Part shown: positions 50,681 through 60,347 of the stretch, piece after piece | How the letters are laid out: each line of letters opens with the position of its first letter | Position numbering within the stretch: the first letter of the stretch is position 1 | Assembly: GCA_016858145.1 (NCBI GenBank) | Contig: JAEHOE010000185.1 | Location: 62,001-126,000 of the forward strand | From: Edaphochlamys debaryana | Taxonomy: Eukaryota; Chlorophyta; Chlorophyceae; Chlamydomonadales | Length of the DNA: 64,000 nucleotides | Reading direction: 5' to 3' | Made by a program: the position numbers and the translations under genes | The notes under the pieces: model-generated | Databases searched by the model: none | Seen by the model: only the letters and a program-made list of their open reading frames with translations | What the model was told of the DNA's origin: nothing

Positions 50681-50912
50681 CGGGATAACCTGGTTAGAAG
50701 TTAAGCAGAGGGAGGTTGTGGCGTTGGGCGGATAACCGGGTCTGGAGGTAACCGCGCTCGGGTAACGACGTTACCAAGGTTGTTAAACTTGGTGCATTTT
50801 ATCGGGTCAACCCGGTAACGCCCTGGACCCGGTAACCGGGTCCGACCCGGTAACCACCCTCGAGCATTATCAGCTTCCAACCGACGTGGTAACCGGGCAA
50901 ATGACTGACGTA
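50680..50912. repeat. Cluster of GGTAACCGGGTC palindromes that cuts LINE-B
   Basis: Within 230 bp there are about eight GGTAAC/GTTACC motifs. They include the palindrome GACCCGGTAACCGGGTC near 50828-50844 and further ACCCGGTAAC copies. LINE-B homology stops at about 50913, so this sequence either inserted there or replaced the rest of the LINE. It may be a small non-autonomous DNA element; no ends or duplications were fixed. Confidence 0.6.
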
Positions 50913-52455
50913 GGGCAGGCGAGGCGGCCAGCGCAGCCGCCACCTCAGAAACCGTGACCACGCTGCTGCCCAGGGCGGCGAGGCCAGCGGGCGCACAGCG
51001 GCGGCCTGCAGCGCGCAGCGCTGCAAGGACGGCCGCCCGGGGCCCAGCAGCAGCAGGCCGCGGAGAGCAGACGCCGCTCCAGTAGTCAGCGACCACCTGG
51101 GCCATGCGGCGGGGGTCGCTGGTGATGCCACCACCCGGGCAGCGGAGCGCTGCAATACGGCGGCAAGTGCCACGCGGCCGCACAAGCCGAGTGAGGGCAG
51201 GTGAGGGCCGCTCGCCGGATTGGAGCCACGCCAGGCGCGTCCGCCGGGCCAGGCCCTGCGACGCATGCCTAGCGGCGGCAGCGGCCTGGGAGCGCGCCGC
51301 CACTGCTTGGGATGCTGCGGCCGCGGCGGCGGCGGGCGTCGCTGCCTGCTCCACAGCTGCGAATGCCGCTTCCGCAGCGTCTGCAGCAGCAGCCTCGACC
51401 GCGGCGGAGAAGACATGCCGCCGCCGCGCAGCAGCACTGAGCCGAGAGCACAGGCGGGACAGGTCGGCTTTGAAGCGGGGCCACCACCGCAGCAGCTGGA
51501 CGGGATCCGCCGGGGCGGTGGGCGTACGGAGGGCGAGCCAGTCGTGCAGCTCGGTGCGCAGATCCGGAAAGTCCAGGAAGTGGAGGCGGGCGCGGGGGAG
51601 ACCAGGCCCAAGCGGTGAGGCAGCGGGGGAGGGAGCGAGGGCCGCCACCACCATGCGGTGGTCCGCAGGGCCGCCGGGCCGCACCGAGCAGGAGGTGACC
51701 AGGGGCGCCAGGTCCTCAGTCACCAGGACACGGTCAATGCGCGAGGAGCCAGAGCCACTGACGTACGTGTACGAGCGGCGGCCGGGGTGGAGGCGGCGGA
51801 AGGTGTCATGCAACCCTGGGCACGAGGCCCTGAAGGCAGCAGCGACAGGCCGGTCAGCAACCCGAGCGCTGGTGGCATCCAGGGCGGGATCCATGACAAA
51901 GTTGAAGTCGGCAGCCCAAACCTGCGAGCCAGAGCAGGAGGCCGCGGGCCCGAGGCGGTCCCGGACGAACCGCTGCTGGGCCGGTGGATTGGAGGACGGC
52001 AGGTAGGCGCACATGAGCGTTAAGCTGTGGCCACCCCAACAAACAGGCAGGCGGAGCAGCCGCCCGTCGGCTGCCGCTTCCGGAGCAGGCTTCCCCCCCG
52101 GGAAGGCCAGCTGCCCGCTGCTGATCAGGTCGGACCGCACCAAAATGGCAACGCCCCCGCAGGCGCGCCCAGAGGTGGGGGAGACGGCGGCCGGAGCCCA
52201 GTAGGACTCCCACCCGCTGAGGCGGGCCGAGCACGACAGGTTATGCAGCGCCAGGCGTGCAGCAGCAACACCGCTCGCCGGCACACGCGTCTCCTGCACG
52301 CAGACCACCCCCAGGCCCTCACGGGCCCAAAGGCGGAGCAGGGCCGGCAGCTTGGTCGCGTCCGTGCCCACCCCCAGTCCGCGGATGTTCAGAGAGCCCA
52401 CCCGCAGGGCCGGAGGCGGGAGCGGACAGCGGCGCCGGCAGCCCGGCAGCGGCAT
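50913..52455 (-). pseudogene. LINE-B ORF2, endonuclease part, truncated before the RT
   Basis: Starts ATG at 52455-52453, overlapping the ORF1 stop as TAATG. Endonuclease signatures follow in order: RVGSLNIRGLG, VVCVQETRVP (catalytic Glu), GGVAILVRSDL, WAADFNFVMDP (the usual Gly of GDFN is Ala), SSRIDRVLVTEDL and PADHRMVVAAL. A long Ala/Arg-rich linker leads to APAGLAALGSSVVTVSEVAA, the region just before RT. There homology ends and the frame runs into the GGTAACC repeat, stopping at 50701. The domain is intact but the protein lacks RT. Confidence 0.85.
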
Positions 52456-52457
52456 TA
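52453..52457 (-). promoter_or_regulatory. TAATG overlap of ORF1 stop and ORF2 start
   Basis: The last A of the ORF1 TAA is the first base of the ORF2 ATG. In some non-LTR retrotransposons (for example SART1) a UAAUG overlap allows termination-reinitiation for ORF2. That mechanism is inferred here. Confidence 0.75.
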
Positions 52458-54089
52458 CGGGTCGGGAGGCGGGTCACCGCCGGCGGGGCGGCCACCCACG
52501 TGCGGAAGGGGCCGCCCTCGGGGCCCCACCCGCAGCCAACCGCCGCCCTCGTCCTCAGCGCCGGCGCCGTCGACGGCCATGCCGTCGGGAGGCGAATCGC
52601 CGTTGGAGCCGGCGGGAGAGCGGCTGCACACCCGCTTCGGCGGAGCCTCCTCGTCCAGGGTCTCGGGCAGGCGCAGGCGGCGGTCAGGCGTGGGGCTGAC
52701 CGGCCGCGCGGCCTCCGGGCTGGCACCGGCGGTAGCCCCGGACGGGGCGGCGACGGGAGCAGGGGCGGCGGCGGCATGCGCCGCGGGGGCCTCCACCGCG
52801 GGAGCGGCGGCGGCGGGCGCCGCGGGGGCCACAGCCGCGGGGGCTGGGGCGGCAGGCGCCGTGGGGGTCTCCGCCGTGGGGGTGGCGGGAGCGGGCTCGG
52901 CAGGGGCAGCCTCCGCTGGGGCTGCGGCGACGGCGGCGGCAGGCGGCACCGCCGCAGCGCCCTCCGCGCAGGGCACCGCTGCGGCGGGGGCCACGGGGGC
53001 CGCGGGCGGGTGAGGAGCCGGGGGCTCAGCGGTGGCGGTGTCGCCGGCCGCGGCGGGGCCGCCAGCCGCGTTGGCGCCGTTCGCCACAGAGCCGCCCTGA
53101 CCGCCGCCAGCGGCGGTGGTGGCGGCAGCGGCGGAGGCGGCGGCTGCGGAGGCCCCGCCCGCTGCAGCGGCACGGGGAGCAGTGCGGGCGGGGCGGGTGC
53201 CGCGTCCCGCCGGAGGGCGGTTGCCACCAGAGCCGGTCGCCCCGCCACCGCCCGAGGCGGCAGCGGCAGCGGGCTGAGCCTGCAGGGACCGCTTGCTCCT
53301 ATCGTGGCTTGACTTATCGAAGGGCTGGACCGTGAGCGTCAGCGGCATGGAGCCGCCCCTGATCCGCTTGGACCAGGCCTCGGCCGGCAGCGGGGCCGGG
53401 AGGGAGGCCGTGGCGGGCACTGCCACCAGCCAGCGGTCCGTGTGGCGTACGCCCTCCGCCGTGGTCGCCCAGCTGTACGAGGTGTAAGCCTCCACAGTCA
53501 GCACCTCCACTCCGGGCAGCGACAGGCTGAGCTGCTGCTTCACGCCCTCCGACGAGAAGAAGGCCGCGCCGGGGATGGAGACGAGGAGCCATTGGCGGGA
53601 GCGGTCCGCAGCCGAGTCAGCGAGGGCCCACGCAATCATGCCCGCATCGCCGAAGGGAGACGGGCAGGACAGCGAGCGCGCCGTGCCGCCAAAGAGTGCA
53701 TGCAGCCGAGTCTGGAGGCGCGCTGGGAACGCGATATCAAACCGCACCAGCGTGCCTGAGCCATCAGGCGCGGCATCCCTGCGGATGCCATGCGTGAAGC
53801 CCGGGAGGCGGCCCAGCTGCTGGTCCAGGGCCGCGCTGGTCAGCGGAACGAGAACGTGGTCCTGAGCGCTAGCGATGAGCGAGCGCAGGTCCGGCCCCGA
53901 GAGGTCTTCGGGCTTGCGACCCGCGATGAAGACTTCAAGGCCAGCAGCGCTCCACGTCGGGTCCGCCAGGTGCTGCCGGAGCAGCGGCGCTATCTCATCT
54001 GCTGATTCAGAAGCGCCAGGGCGCGGCCGTTGCCGCGGGCGCTTCTGCTTTTTGCCACCGGGCATCAGTCTGGAACCATCGATGCTCAA
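52455..54089 (-). CDS. LINE-B ORF1 protein
   Basis: 544 codons starting MSIDGSRLMPGGKKQKRPRQ. The N-terminus is basic. The next 260 residues look folded (PTWSAAGLEVFIAGRKPEDL, LVRFDIAFPARLQTRLHALF, RQWLLVSIPGAAFF, VEVLTVEAYTSYSW) and may be an RNA-binding nucleocapsid-type domain. The remainder is Ala/Pro/Gly-rich with KRV and RRLRLPETLDEEAPPKR patches. Being upstream of an endonuclease ORF and ending in TAATG, it fits ORF1 of a LINE. I recognised no zinc knuckle. Confidence 0.7.
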   Translation of the reverse strand: MSIDGSRLMPGGKKQKRPRQRPRPGASESADEIAPLLRQHLADPTWSAAGLEVFIAGRKPEDLSGPDLRSLIASAQDHVLVPLTSAALDQQLGRLPGFTHGIRRDAAPDGSGTLVRFDIAFPARLQTRLHALFGGTARSLSCPSPFGDAGMIAWALADSAADRSRQWLLVSIPGAAFFSSEGVKQQLSLSLPGVEVLTVEAYTSYSWATTAEGVRHTDRWLVAVPATASLPAPLPAEAWSKRIRGGSMPLTLTVQPFDKSSHDRSKRSLQAQPAAAAASGGGGATGSGGNRPPAGRGTRPARTAPRAAAAGGASAAAASAAAATTAAGGGQGGSVANGANAAGGPAAAGDTATAEPPAPHPPAAPVAPAAAVPCAEGAAAVPPAAAVAAAPAEAAPAEPAPATPTAETPTAPAAPAPAAVAPAAPAAAAPAVEAPAAHAAAAPAPVAAPSGATAGASPEAARPVSPTPDRRLRLPETLDEEAPPKRVCSRSPAGSNGDSPPDGMAVDGAGAEDEGGGWLRVGPRGRPLPHVGGRPAGGDPPPDP

Positions 54090-54130
54090 GTGGGGTCAGG
54101 TGGAACGCTCTATGGCTCTATTGGCTCTAC

Positions 54131-55210
54131 GCCGACTTGGGTGGGGCTACAGCCCTCGAACCCCTTGTCCCCCGGCCCGAAGGCCAGGAGAAGAGTCTGC
54201 ACGGTCAAACACCGCCAAGGTCGTGCGCCGCCACCAACTCCAAGCACACGCGCGGGTCCAAAGAGCCAGCCAGGGCAAGCCCCAGCAGCCCGCCCAGCCA
54301 GTGACGTGGCCGGGCAAACACGCAGCACAAACCCCAAACGCCCCCACGCAGCACTGGCCCACGACCCTACGCAGGGCCCTTCCCTAGCTACACCAGCGCC
54401 CGCCCACCCAAACCCGCCCAACCCGCCCCGACCTCACAAACGCCCAACCCCCCGCGCCCCGCCCGCCCTGCCCAAACCCGCCCAAAACCCCGCCGCCTAA
54501 AGCACCCGACCGCACAGCCGCAGGCCAGCAGAAACCCCAGCCGACACCGCGGGGACCACACCCGCCAGGCGCCCCCCAGCAAGTCCCGAGCCGGCTGCCA
54601 CACACGAGCACAACGAAGCCAGGGCGCTCTCGACGACGCCCAGAGACGCCCCGGCTCAAGCCCACCGGCGACAGCGCACCACCCTCGCCCCCACGCCCCA
54701 AACCTCGTACCCAGGACCGGGAGCGCACACGCACCCGGCCCGACCTAGCGCCGCCTCCCGTAACAGCCTCTCTAGGCTATAGCCACTTAGGCCGCTCCAA
54801 GCCAGCCAGAAGTCCGGGAGGTTGGGACCTCGACGCCAAGCGCGCAACTCCAGCGCATCACACCGCGGATGCCGACTGGAAGACAGGCCCAGGCCCAGCG
54901 ACCTGGCGCTCCACAGTAGCCGTAGCAAGACGACGCCACGAGGAACTTGAGGCTCCAGCGATGGAGGAACGAGGAACACTCCAGCGAGAAGGCGACGATG
55001 ATGACCTCGCGAAGCTTCTGAGACCGCGACCGGCGTCCTCCGCCAGCGCGGCCCCCAGCAGAGACCGCTAGGGACCCACCATCCCACAGCTGAGCAGACA
55101 GAGCGCCCTAGGCCACCCCCGGAAGGGACCCCTATCGGGTCGACAAATATTGGCACATCGGCGCGACGTGAGGTGTCGCAGGCCCAAGCACGCTATGGTG
55201 CTATGGTGCT
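54131..55210 (-). mobile_element. Fragment with LINE 3' UTR and unrecognised upstream sequence
   Basis: The first 205 bp (54131-54335) match the UTR of the stub at 49590-49795. The rest has minus-strand open frames of odd composition (Gly/Trp/Arg-rich at 54384-54734; 54656-55156 containing NLPDFWLAWSGLSGYSLERL) that I cannot assign. It is probably the 3' region of a related LINE whose 3' tip was lost where LINE-B begins. Confidence 0.45.
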
Positions 55211-55242
55211 ATGTTAGGATGCTTATTGCTTATTGGTATAGT

Positions 55243-55725
55243 TAGGATGCGGTGCGTTACAAGAGGCCCGACCCCCCTGCGAGGGCCGATTTGCATGGGC
55301 TGCAGCCCTTCAACCCCTTGCCCCCCAACCGAAGCCGGGAGCCGTCCTAAAGAGTCTTCTGGTCAGCGCACCCACCCTCTCAGCCAGTCACGTGCGCGAA
55401 GCACCTAACAAGTAAACACCAAACAGCACCACCTAGCCCAAGGGACAAGCAGCGCGGATCACACCGAAATCACACGGAATCAGAGTCAGAGTCAGAAGCC
55501 TCGAGCGACACCCGGCACACCACCCGCCCCAAGGCATCAGAGCCCAGAAAGGGATGATCTGCGGGCACAGCGCCCCAGCCCCGCGGGCGAACACCCAGCA
55601 AGGCAAAGGACCAGAGGCGCGAAACAAAATCAGCTACAACCCGAGCACCAATGCGCCGCACAGTTCGGGCCCGCACCCGCCTGCCAGGCCCAGACCGCAC
55701 CCCATACAACCATTGGCGCCCTGGT
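55243..55725 (-). mobile_element. LINE 3' fragment, 480 bp
   Basis: Almost identical to 55901-56381. It holds the last 80 or so codons of ORF2 (up to VSLEASDSDSDSV and the stop) and the 3' UTR, ending GTAACGCACCGCATCCTAAC on the minus strand. Truncated at its 5' end. Confidence 0.85.
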
Positions 55726-55730
55726 ATAGT

Positions 55731-55848
55731 TAGGATGCGGGTATTACAAGAGGCCCGACCCCCCTGCGAGGGCCGACTTGGGTGGGGCTACAGCCCTCGA
55801 ACCCCTTGTCCCCCGGCCCGAAGGCCAGGAGAAGAGTCTGCACGGTAT
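55731..55848 (-). mobile_element. LINE 3'-UTR stub
   Basis: About 118 bp of the second UTR subtype (GACTTGGGTGGGGCTAC on the plus strand), with the common tail at 55731. Inserted head-to-tail with its neighbours. Confidence 0.8.
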
Positions 55849-55850
55849 AG

Positions 55851-55898
55851 TTAGGATGCGGGTATTACAAGAGGCCCGACCCCCCTGCGAGGGCCGAC
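55851..55898 (-). mobile_element. Minimal LINE 3' stub
   Basis: Fewer than 50 bp, from TAGGATGCGGGTATTAC to GAGGGCCGAC, then the next copy begins with TAGTTAGGATGCGGTGC. Confidence 0.75.
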
Positions 55899-55900
55899 TA

Positions 55901-58900
55901 GTTAGGATGCGGTGCGTTACAAGAGGCCCGACCCCCCTGCGAGGGCCGATTTGCATGGGCTGCAGCCCTTCAACCCCTTGCCCCCCAACCGAAGCCGGGA
56001 GCCGTCCTAAAGAGTCTTCTGGTCAGCGCACCCACCCTCTCAGCCAGTCACGTGCGCGAAGCACCTAACAAGTAAACACCAAACAGCACCACCTAGCCCA
56101 AGGGACAAGCAGCGCGGATCACACCGAAATCACACGGAATCAGAGTCAGAGTCAGAAGCCTCGAGCGACACCCGGCACACCACCCGCCCCAAGGCATCAG
56201 AGCCCAGAAAGGGATGATCTGCGGGCACAGCGCCCCAGCCCCGCGGGCGAACACCCAGCAAGGCAAAGGACCAGAGGCGCGAAACAAAATCAGCTACAAC
56301 CCGAGCACCAATGCGCCGCACAGTTCGGGCCCGCACCCGCCTGCCAGGCCCAGACCGCACCCCATACAACCATTGGCGCCCTCTCTCCATAGCCGCAACC
56401 GCGGCCAAACAAACAACATCCCACACAGGCTGTTGAATCTCATTCGTAGGGGGTTGAACCAACCACAAATTCGCAACCGACAACTCGACACCCCCCCTTT
56501 CGGTCATGTAGTCACGAAGCGTCTGGGCGACCGGGCAAGACCAAAAGTGATGCATCCGGGGGCCCTGATCCATATCATGTCCACAAGGGCAACGCGGCAT
56601 GCCTCCACAACCACCACCCGACCCAGCAGGCGCAGCGCCGCCCTCTTGCACAGAACCCAAGGCCCCCGACCCTCCCGAGCCCACCCTGCCCGCCGCAGCC
56701 CGCCGCCGCCGCTCGTGCATAGCAAAGTACGAGAACCCGTTGAGGGCCAGCCGCCAAAACGGCTCTTTGTTCTCGTTCTCCCACCGCAGCCGCCAGAGCC
56801 GGGTGAACGTGCTCCGCAGCGTGGCCAGGGCAGCAGCAGGGGCTGGGACACCGCCGAGGCCCAGCGCCTGAGCCACAAAGGCGCCGTGCTTGGCGGCCAG
56901 AACGTCAAGGGCGGGCCCGAGTTGCAGTTGCGTGGCTGCCCGCACGGTCAGAGAGGCCGCGGGGACGACGGCAGCACCACAGCGCCACCCCACAGCGCCC
57001 AGCACCTCCCGCCAGGCCGCCACGGCGGAGGGTGCTGCGGCAGGTCCGCCAGCCGCCGCAGCGCGCGCCGCCTCGACCCAGCCCGCAGGGAGGCGCGCCA
57101 GGAGCGCCGCAAAGCGCTCCAGGGCCGTCACGCCGTCCTGCAACGCCGCCGCCAGGGTCGAGCGGTCAAAGCCGCCATCATTGGCCGAGCCGAGGCGCAG
57201 CACACCCCGCAAGACTCGCCGCTTGTACAGAAGCGTTCAGCGCCGCCGGAGGCGGGGCGGGGGCTCTAGCCCCGGTGGCAGCGCAGCCCGCTGGGTGCGG
57301 ATGACGCCAAGGGCCTCCCAGCATCTGACGGCAACCCCCACAGTCACCAGGCCGGGGATGGCAGAGAGATCGGGGAAGTCGGCCTCAAGGCCCGCGCCGC
57401 CGCCGGCTAGGGCCGGCAGAACGGGGTTCCACCACAGGGGCGCCGCCACGCACCAGGGGCCGGGGGCCAGAGCCTCAGGGCGCACAACCTCCACGGGCGG
57501 CAGGCAGGTGAAGGCCAGCACGAGCCGGGAGAGCGCAGGGCAGTCCGCGGGAAGAGCCAAGCTGTAGGCCTCGGCGCCGGAGCGGGTGAGGAGGCCCAAG
57601 GGGTGGGCGCTGGGGCAGGCCCGCCGCAGCAGCGCGAGCGCCACCGTAGTCCAGGGCGGTGCGAACGGCAGGAGCCCACAAGCGCCCAGCAGCAGCCGAG
57701 CGGCCAGCACCGCATGCCGCCCACGCACGTGCTCCACCAATGGCAGGAGCCCGAAGCCGCCCAAGCTCGGGTGGAGGGCGAGGCACGTACCGCTGACCCC
57801 AGCCCCACGGCGCGGGGCCTCGGCAGGGGCACCAGGCGGAACGGCCCGGTCGACAACGGCCGAGACTGCTTTGAGGAAGGCCTCTAGCTCGTCTGCAGGC
57901 GGCAAGCCAGAGAACTCAAGGTGGTAGAGGACTCGGCTCACCGCATAGCCACTGGCAGCCGCCGCTCGGCCAAAAGCGGAGAGAGGCAGGGACGCGATCC
58001 GGGGCAGCACCTCAAGGGCGGCCGCCAGGGAGGCAGGAGGCAGATCGTTGGTGTTCGAGAAGCGGACGCCCAGGGTCTTGGGGTGGCGTACGACACGCAC
58101 GTCGAGGATCCGGACGGGCCCCGGCTGTGGTGGTACCGAGGCCGAAGGCCCAGCCCGCAGCGCCGCCACATACGCCATAGCAGCCCACGCCGTTTCCGCC
58201 CAGTCAACACACGTGCCAGGCGTCTGCGGCCCCATTGCCAACATTTCGCATTTCTGGACGTTGAGACGCTGCCCCGAAGCCTCGTAGAACCGTTCCATGG
58301 CTGACCGGAAGGAGGTCAGGGAGGTGGTGGCAACGAAGGCGGTGCAGTCGTCAGCTTACTGAGAGGCGGTCTGGCGGAGCACCGGGGGCCCCAGGCCGAA
58401 CCCTTGGCTCCGCAGCCACGAAAGCAGCGCCTGCGCCACCGCCAGGTAGAGCAGCGGCGCCAGCGGGCAGCCCTGACGCACCCCGGCGGTGAGGGGCACC
58501 CAGGAGGAGAGATGGCCGTTGACGATGGCGGCCGCTCGCGTGCCTGTGTGCAGCCGCCGTACCCACGCCAGAAAGCCCGCGCCCACCCCAAGCTCCTCGA
58601 GACAGGCGAACAGGAAGTCGCGGTCCACGGTGTCGTACGCCTTGTAGAAGTCCAGGAACAACGCCCAACCGTCAGCCCCAAAGGCCCGGAGCAGGGCGGG
58701 CAGCAGCTGGAGGAGGAGGACGTTGTCGGCGATGCGGCGGAGGCGGAGGAAGGCGGTCTGCTCGGGGGCGATGACGTCACCAAACACAGGGAGGAGCCGC
58801 TGCACCAGGACGCGGGCAAGGGTGCGGTAATCCGTGTCAAGCAGCGTGATGGGCCGGTAGTTGGAGGGCTCGGTGGGGTCGCCGGCCTTGAAGAAGGAGG

Positions 58901-59138
58901 AGATGACGCCGTCGAGGAAGCCGGCAGGGACGGAGCCAGAGGGAAGGATGGCGGAGAACACGCTGGCAAGCAGGGGTGCAAAAAAGGCGGGAAACTCTTG
59001 GTACAGCTCAACCGGCAGGCCGTCAGGGCCGGGAGCGCGGCCAGCAGGCGAGGCGGCCAGCGCAGCCGCCACCTCAGAAACCGTGACCACGCTGCTGCCC
59101 AGGGCGGCGAGGCCAGCGGGCGCATAGCGGCGGCCTGC
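55901..59138 (-). mobile_element. LINE-C, 3' half (RT to 3' UTR)
   Basis: A 5'-truncated copy of the LINE-B family. It starts within the endonuclease-RT linker, covers all of RT and the C-terminal region, and ends with a 225-bp 3' UTR, the TGTAA-type signal and the standard tail. Its 5' truncation point lies directly against the tail of another copy at 59139. Confidence 0.9.
56130..59138 (-). pseudogene. LINE-C ORF2 (RT and C-terminus) with two nonsense codons
   Basis: One frame runs about 1000 codons. RT motifs are NYRPITLLDTDYRTLARVL, LFLDFYKAYDTVDR (motif A Asp) and GVRQGCPLAPLLY (motif B). Motif C should be YADD, but the Tyr codon is TAA (58356-58358) followed by GCT GAC GAC. The frame then continues through the thumb region (RLNVQKCEMLAMG), hits a TGA at 57237-57239, and goes on through LFYKRR-type sequence to a Cys/His knuckle (RCPCGHDMDQGPRMHHFWSC). 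It ends with the conserved tail ALLGVRPRGWGAVPADHPF, stopping at 56130. Apart from the two stops it is well preserved, which suggests recent inactivation. Confidence 0.88.
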
Positions 59139-59752
59139 AGGATGCGGTGTGTTACAAGAGGCCCGACCCCCCTGCGAGGGCCGATTTGCATGGGCTGCAG
59201 CCCTTCAACCCCTTGCCCCCCAACCGAAGCTGGGCGCCGTCCTAAAGAGTCTTCTGGTCAGCGCACCCACCCTCTCAGCCTGTCACGTGCGCGAGTCACC
59301 TAACAATCAAACACCACCCAGCACCACCTAGCCCAAGGGACAAGCAGCGCGGATCACACCGAAATCACACGTCACCCATCAGAGGCGGCAGAGCTGGAAT
59401 CAGAGTCAGAGTCAGAAGCCTCGAGCGACACCCGGCACACCACCCGCCCCAAGGCATCAGAGCCCAGAAAGGGATGATCTGCGGGCACAGCGCCCCAGCC
59501 CCGCGGGCGAACACCCAGCAATGCAAAGGACCAGAGGCGCGAAACAAAATCAGCTACAACCCGAGCACCAATGCGCCGCACAGTTCTGGCCCGCACTCGC
59601 CTGCCAGACCCAGACCGCGCCCCATACAACCATTGGCGCCCTCTCTCCATAGCCGCAACCGCGGCCAAACAAACAACATCCCACACAGGCTGTTGAATCT
59701 CATTCGTAGGGGGTTGAACCAACCACAAATTCGCAACCGAGAACTCGACAGC
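59139..59752 (-). mobile_element. LINE 3' fragment, 614 bp
   Basis: Carries the end of ORF2 (from about SVANLWLVQPPTNEIQQ) and a 3' UTR of the LINE-C subtype, with an extra short sequence (TCACCCATCAGAGGCGGCAG) near the stop. Ends in the common tail (GTAACACACCGCATCC) at 59139. Homology stops at about 59752, the 5' truncation. Confidence 0.85.
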
Positions 59753-60340
59753 CCAGTATCTAGACATGCGATGAAAAGTGTGGAACACGCATAGAGCTTT
59801 GAGCTCTACGGGCGTCCTCGCGCCCTGCAACTGGCTCCGGCGATCAGGGCCCCTCAAAATCTACTTGTTCGGGGGGGCAGAAGTCCGCGAGGCGCGAGCT
59901 GGCGACCGCCGATGAACCGTCGCGGGCAGCTAATGCAGTCGCTTTTGCAGCTCGCAGCCGCGCTCTTTGTGTCACATGTGGCATTGGCTATTGCTTGCAA
60001 TGGAGGGTTACTGGAAAACCTCGATAGCGCAGAGCGTGTTCGCTAGAAGTCAACAGCTCCGCCGAGCATTCGCGACTTGCCGACATGCGTCCCCCGGTCT
60101 CGCCCCCATGCGGTTTTGCGACATGCGGACTCCCAGGTCCCCCCCCCCCTTTCCCCCCCCCTTAACCAGGGGGGGGGATGACGCGGTTACCAGTCCCGGC
60201 AGGAGTCTTAGGCTAAGCAGGGTGGGGCACGGGGGACGGGCCAAGCTGGGCGGGGCATGGCCTCAGCGTATGAGGGATGTAAGCAGGGGATAGATACTGG
60301 GCTCATGGGCTAAGTTAAGTGGTGAGCCGCTCTGCTCGCT
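59753..60340. other. No gene; contains a poly-C/poly-G hairpin
   Basis: Flanking DNA after the last LINE fragment. At 60138-60178 two C-runs are followed by TTAACCAGGGGGGGGG, which could form a strong hairpin or a G-rich structure. Open frames are short and without motifs. Confidence 0.5.
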
Positions 60341-60347
60341 TGCCACA

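Larger units (their letters stand above)
50913..54130 (-). mobile_element. LINE-B, 5' half (ORF1 and endonuclease)
   Basis: The 5' part of a two-ORF LINE: ORF1 (54089-52455), then ORF2 starting with an endonuclease and running into the pre-RT linker. The last 100 bp or so (50913-51010) match 59040-59138 nearly exactly, where LINE-C begins. The two copies therefore belong to one family and together cover a whole element with a short overlap. The rest of ORF2 is missing here. Confidence 0.85.

Noticed and set aside
52257..53312. 351- and 328-codon plus-strand Gly/Arg/Ala-rich frames
   Set aside because: Antisense shadows of the LINE-B ORF1 Ala/Pro-rich tail.
58404..59303. 299-codon plus-strand frame
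   Set aside because: Antisense to the LINE-C RT, whose motifs are unmistakable on the minus strand.
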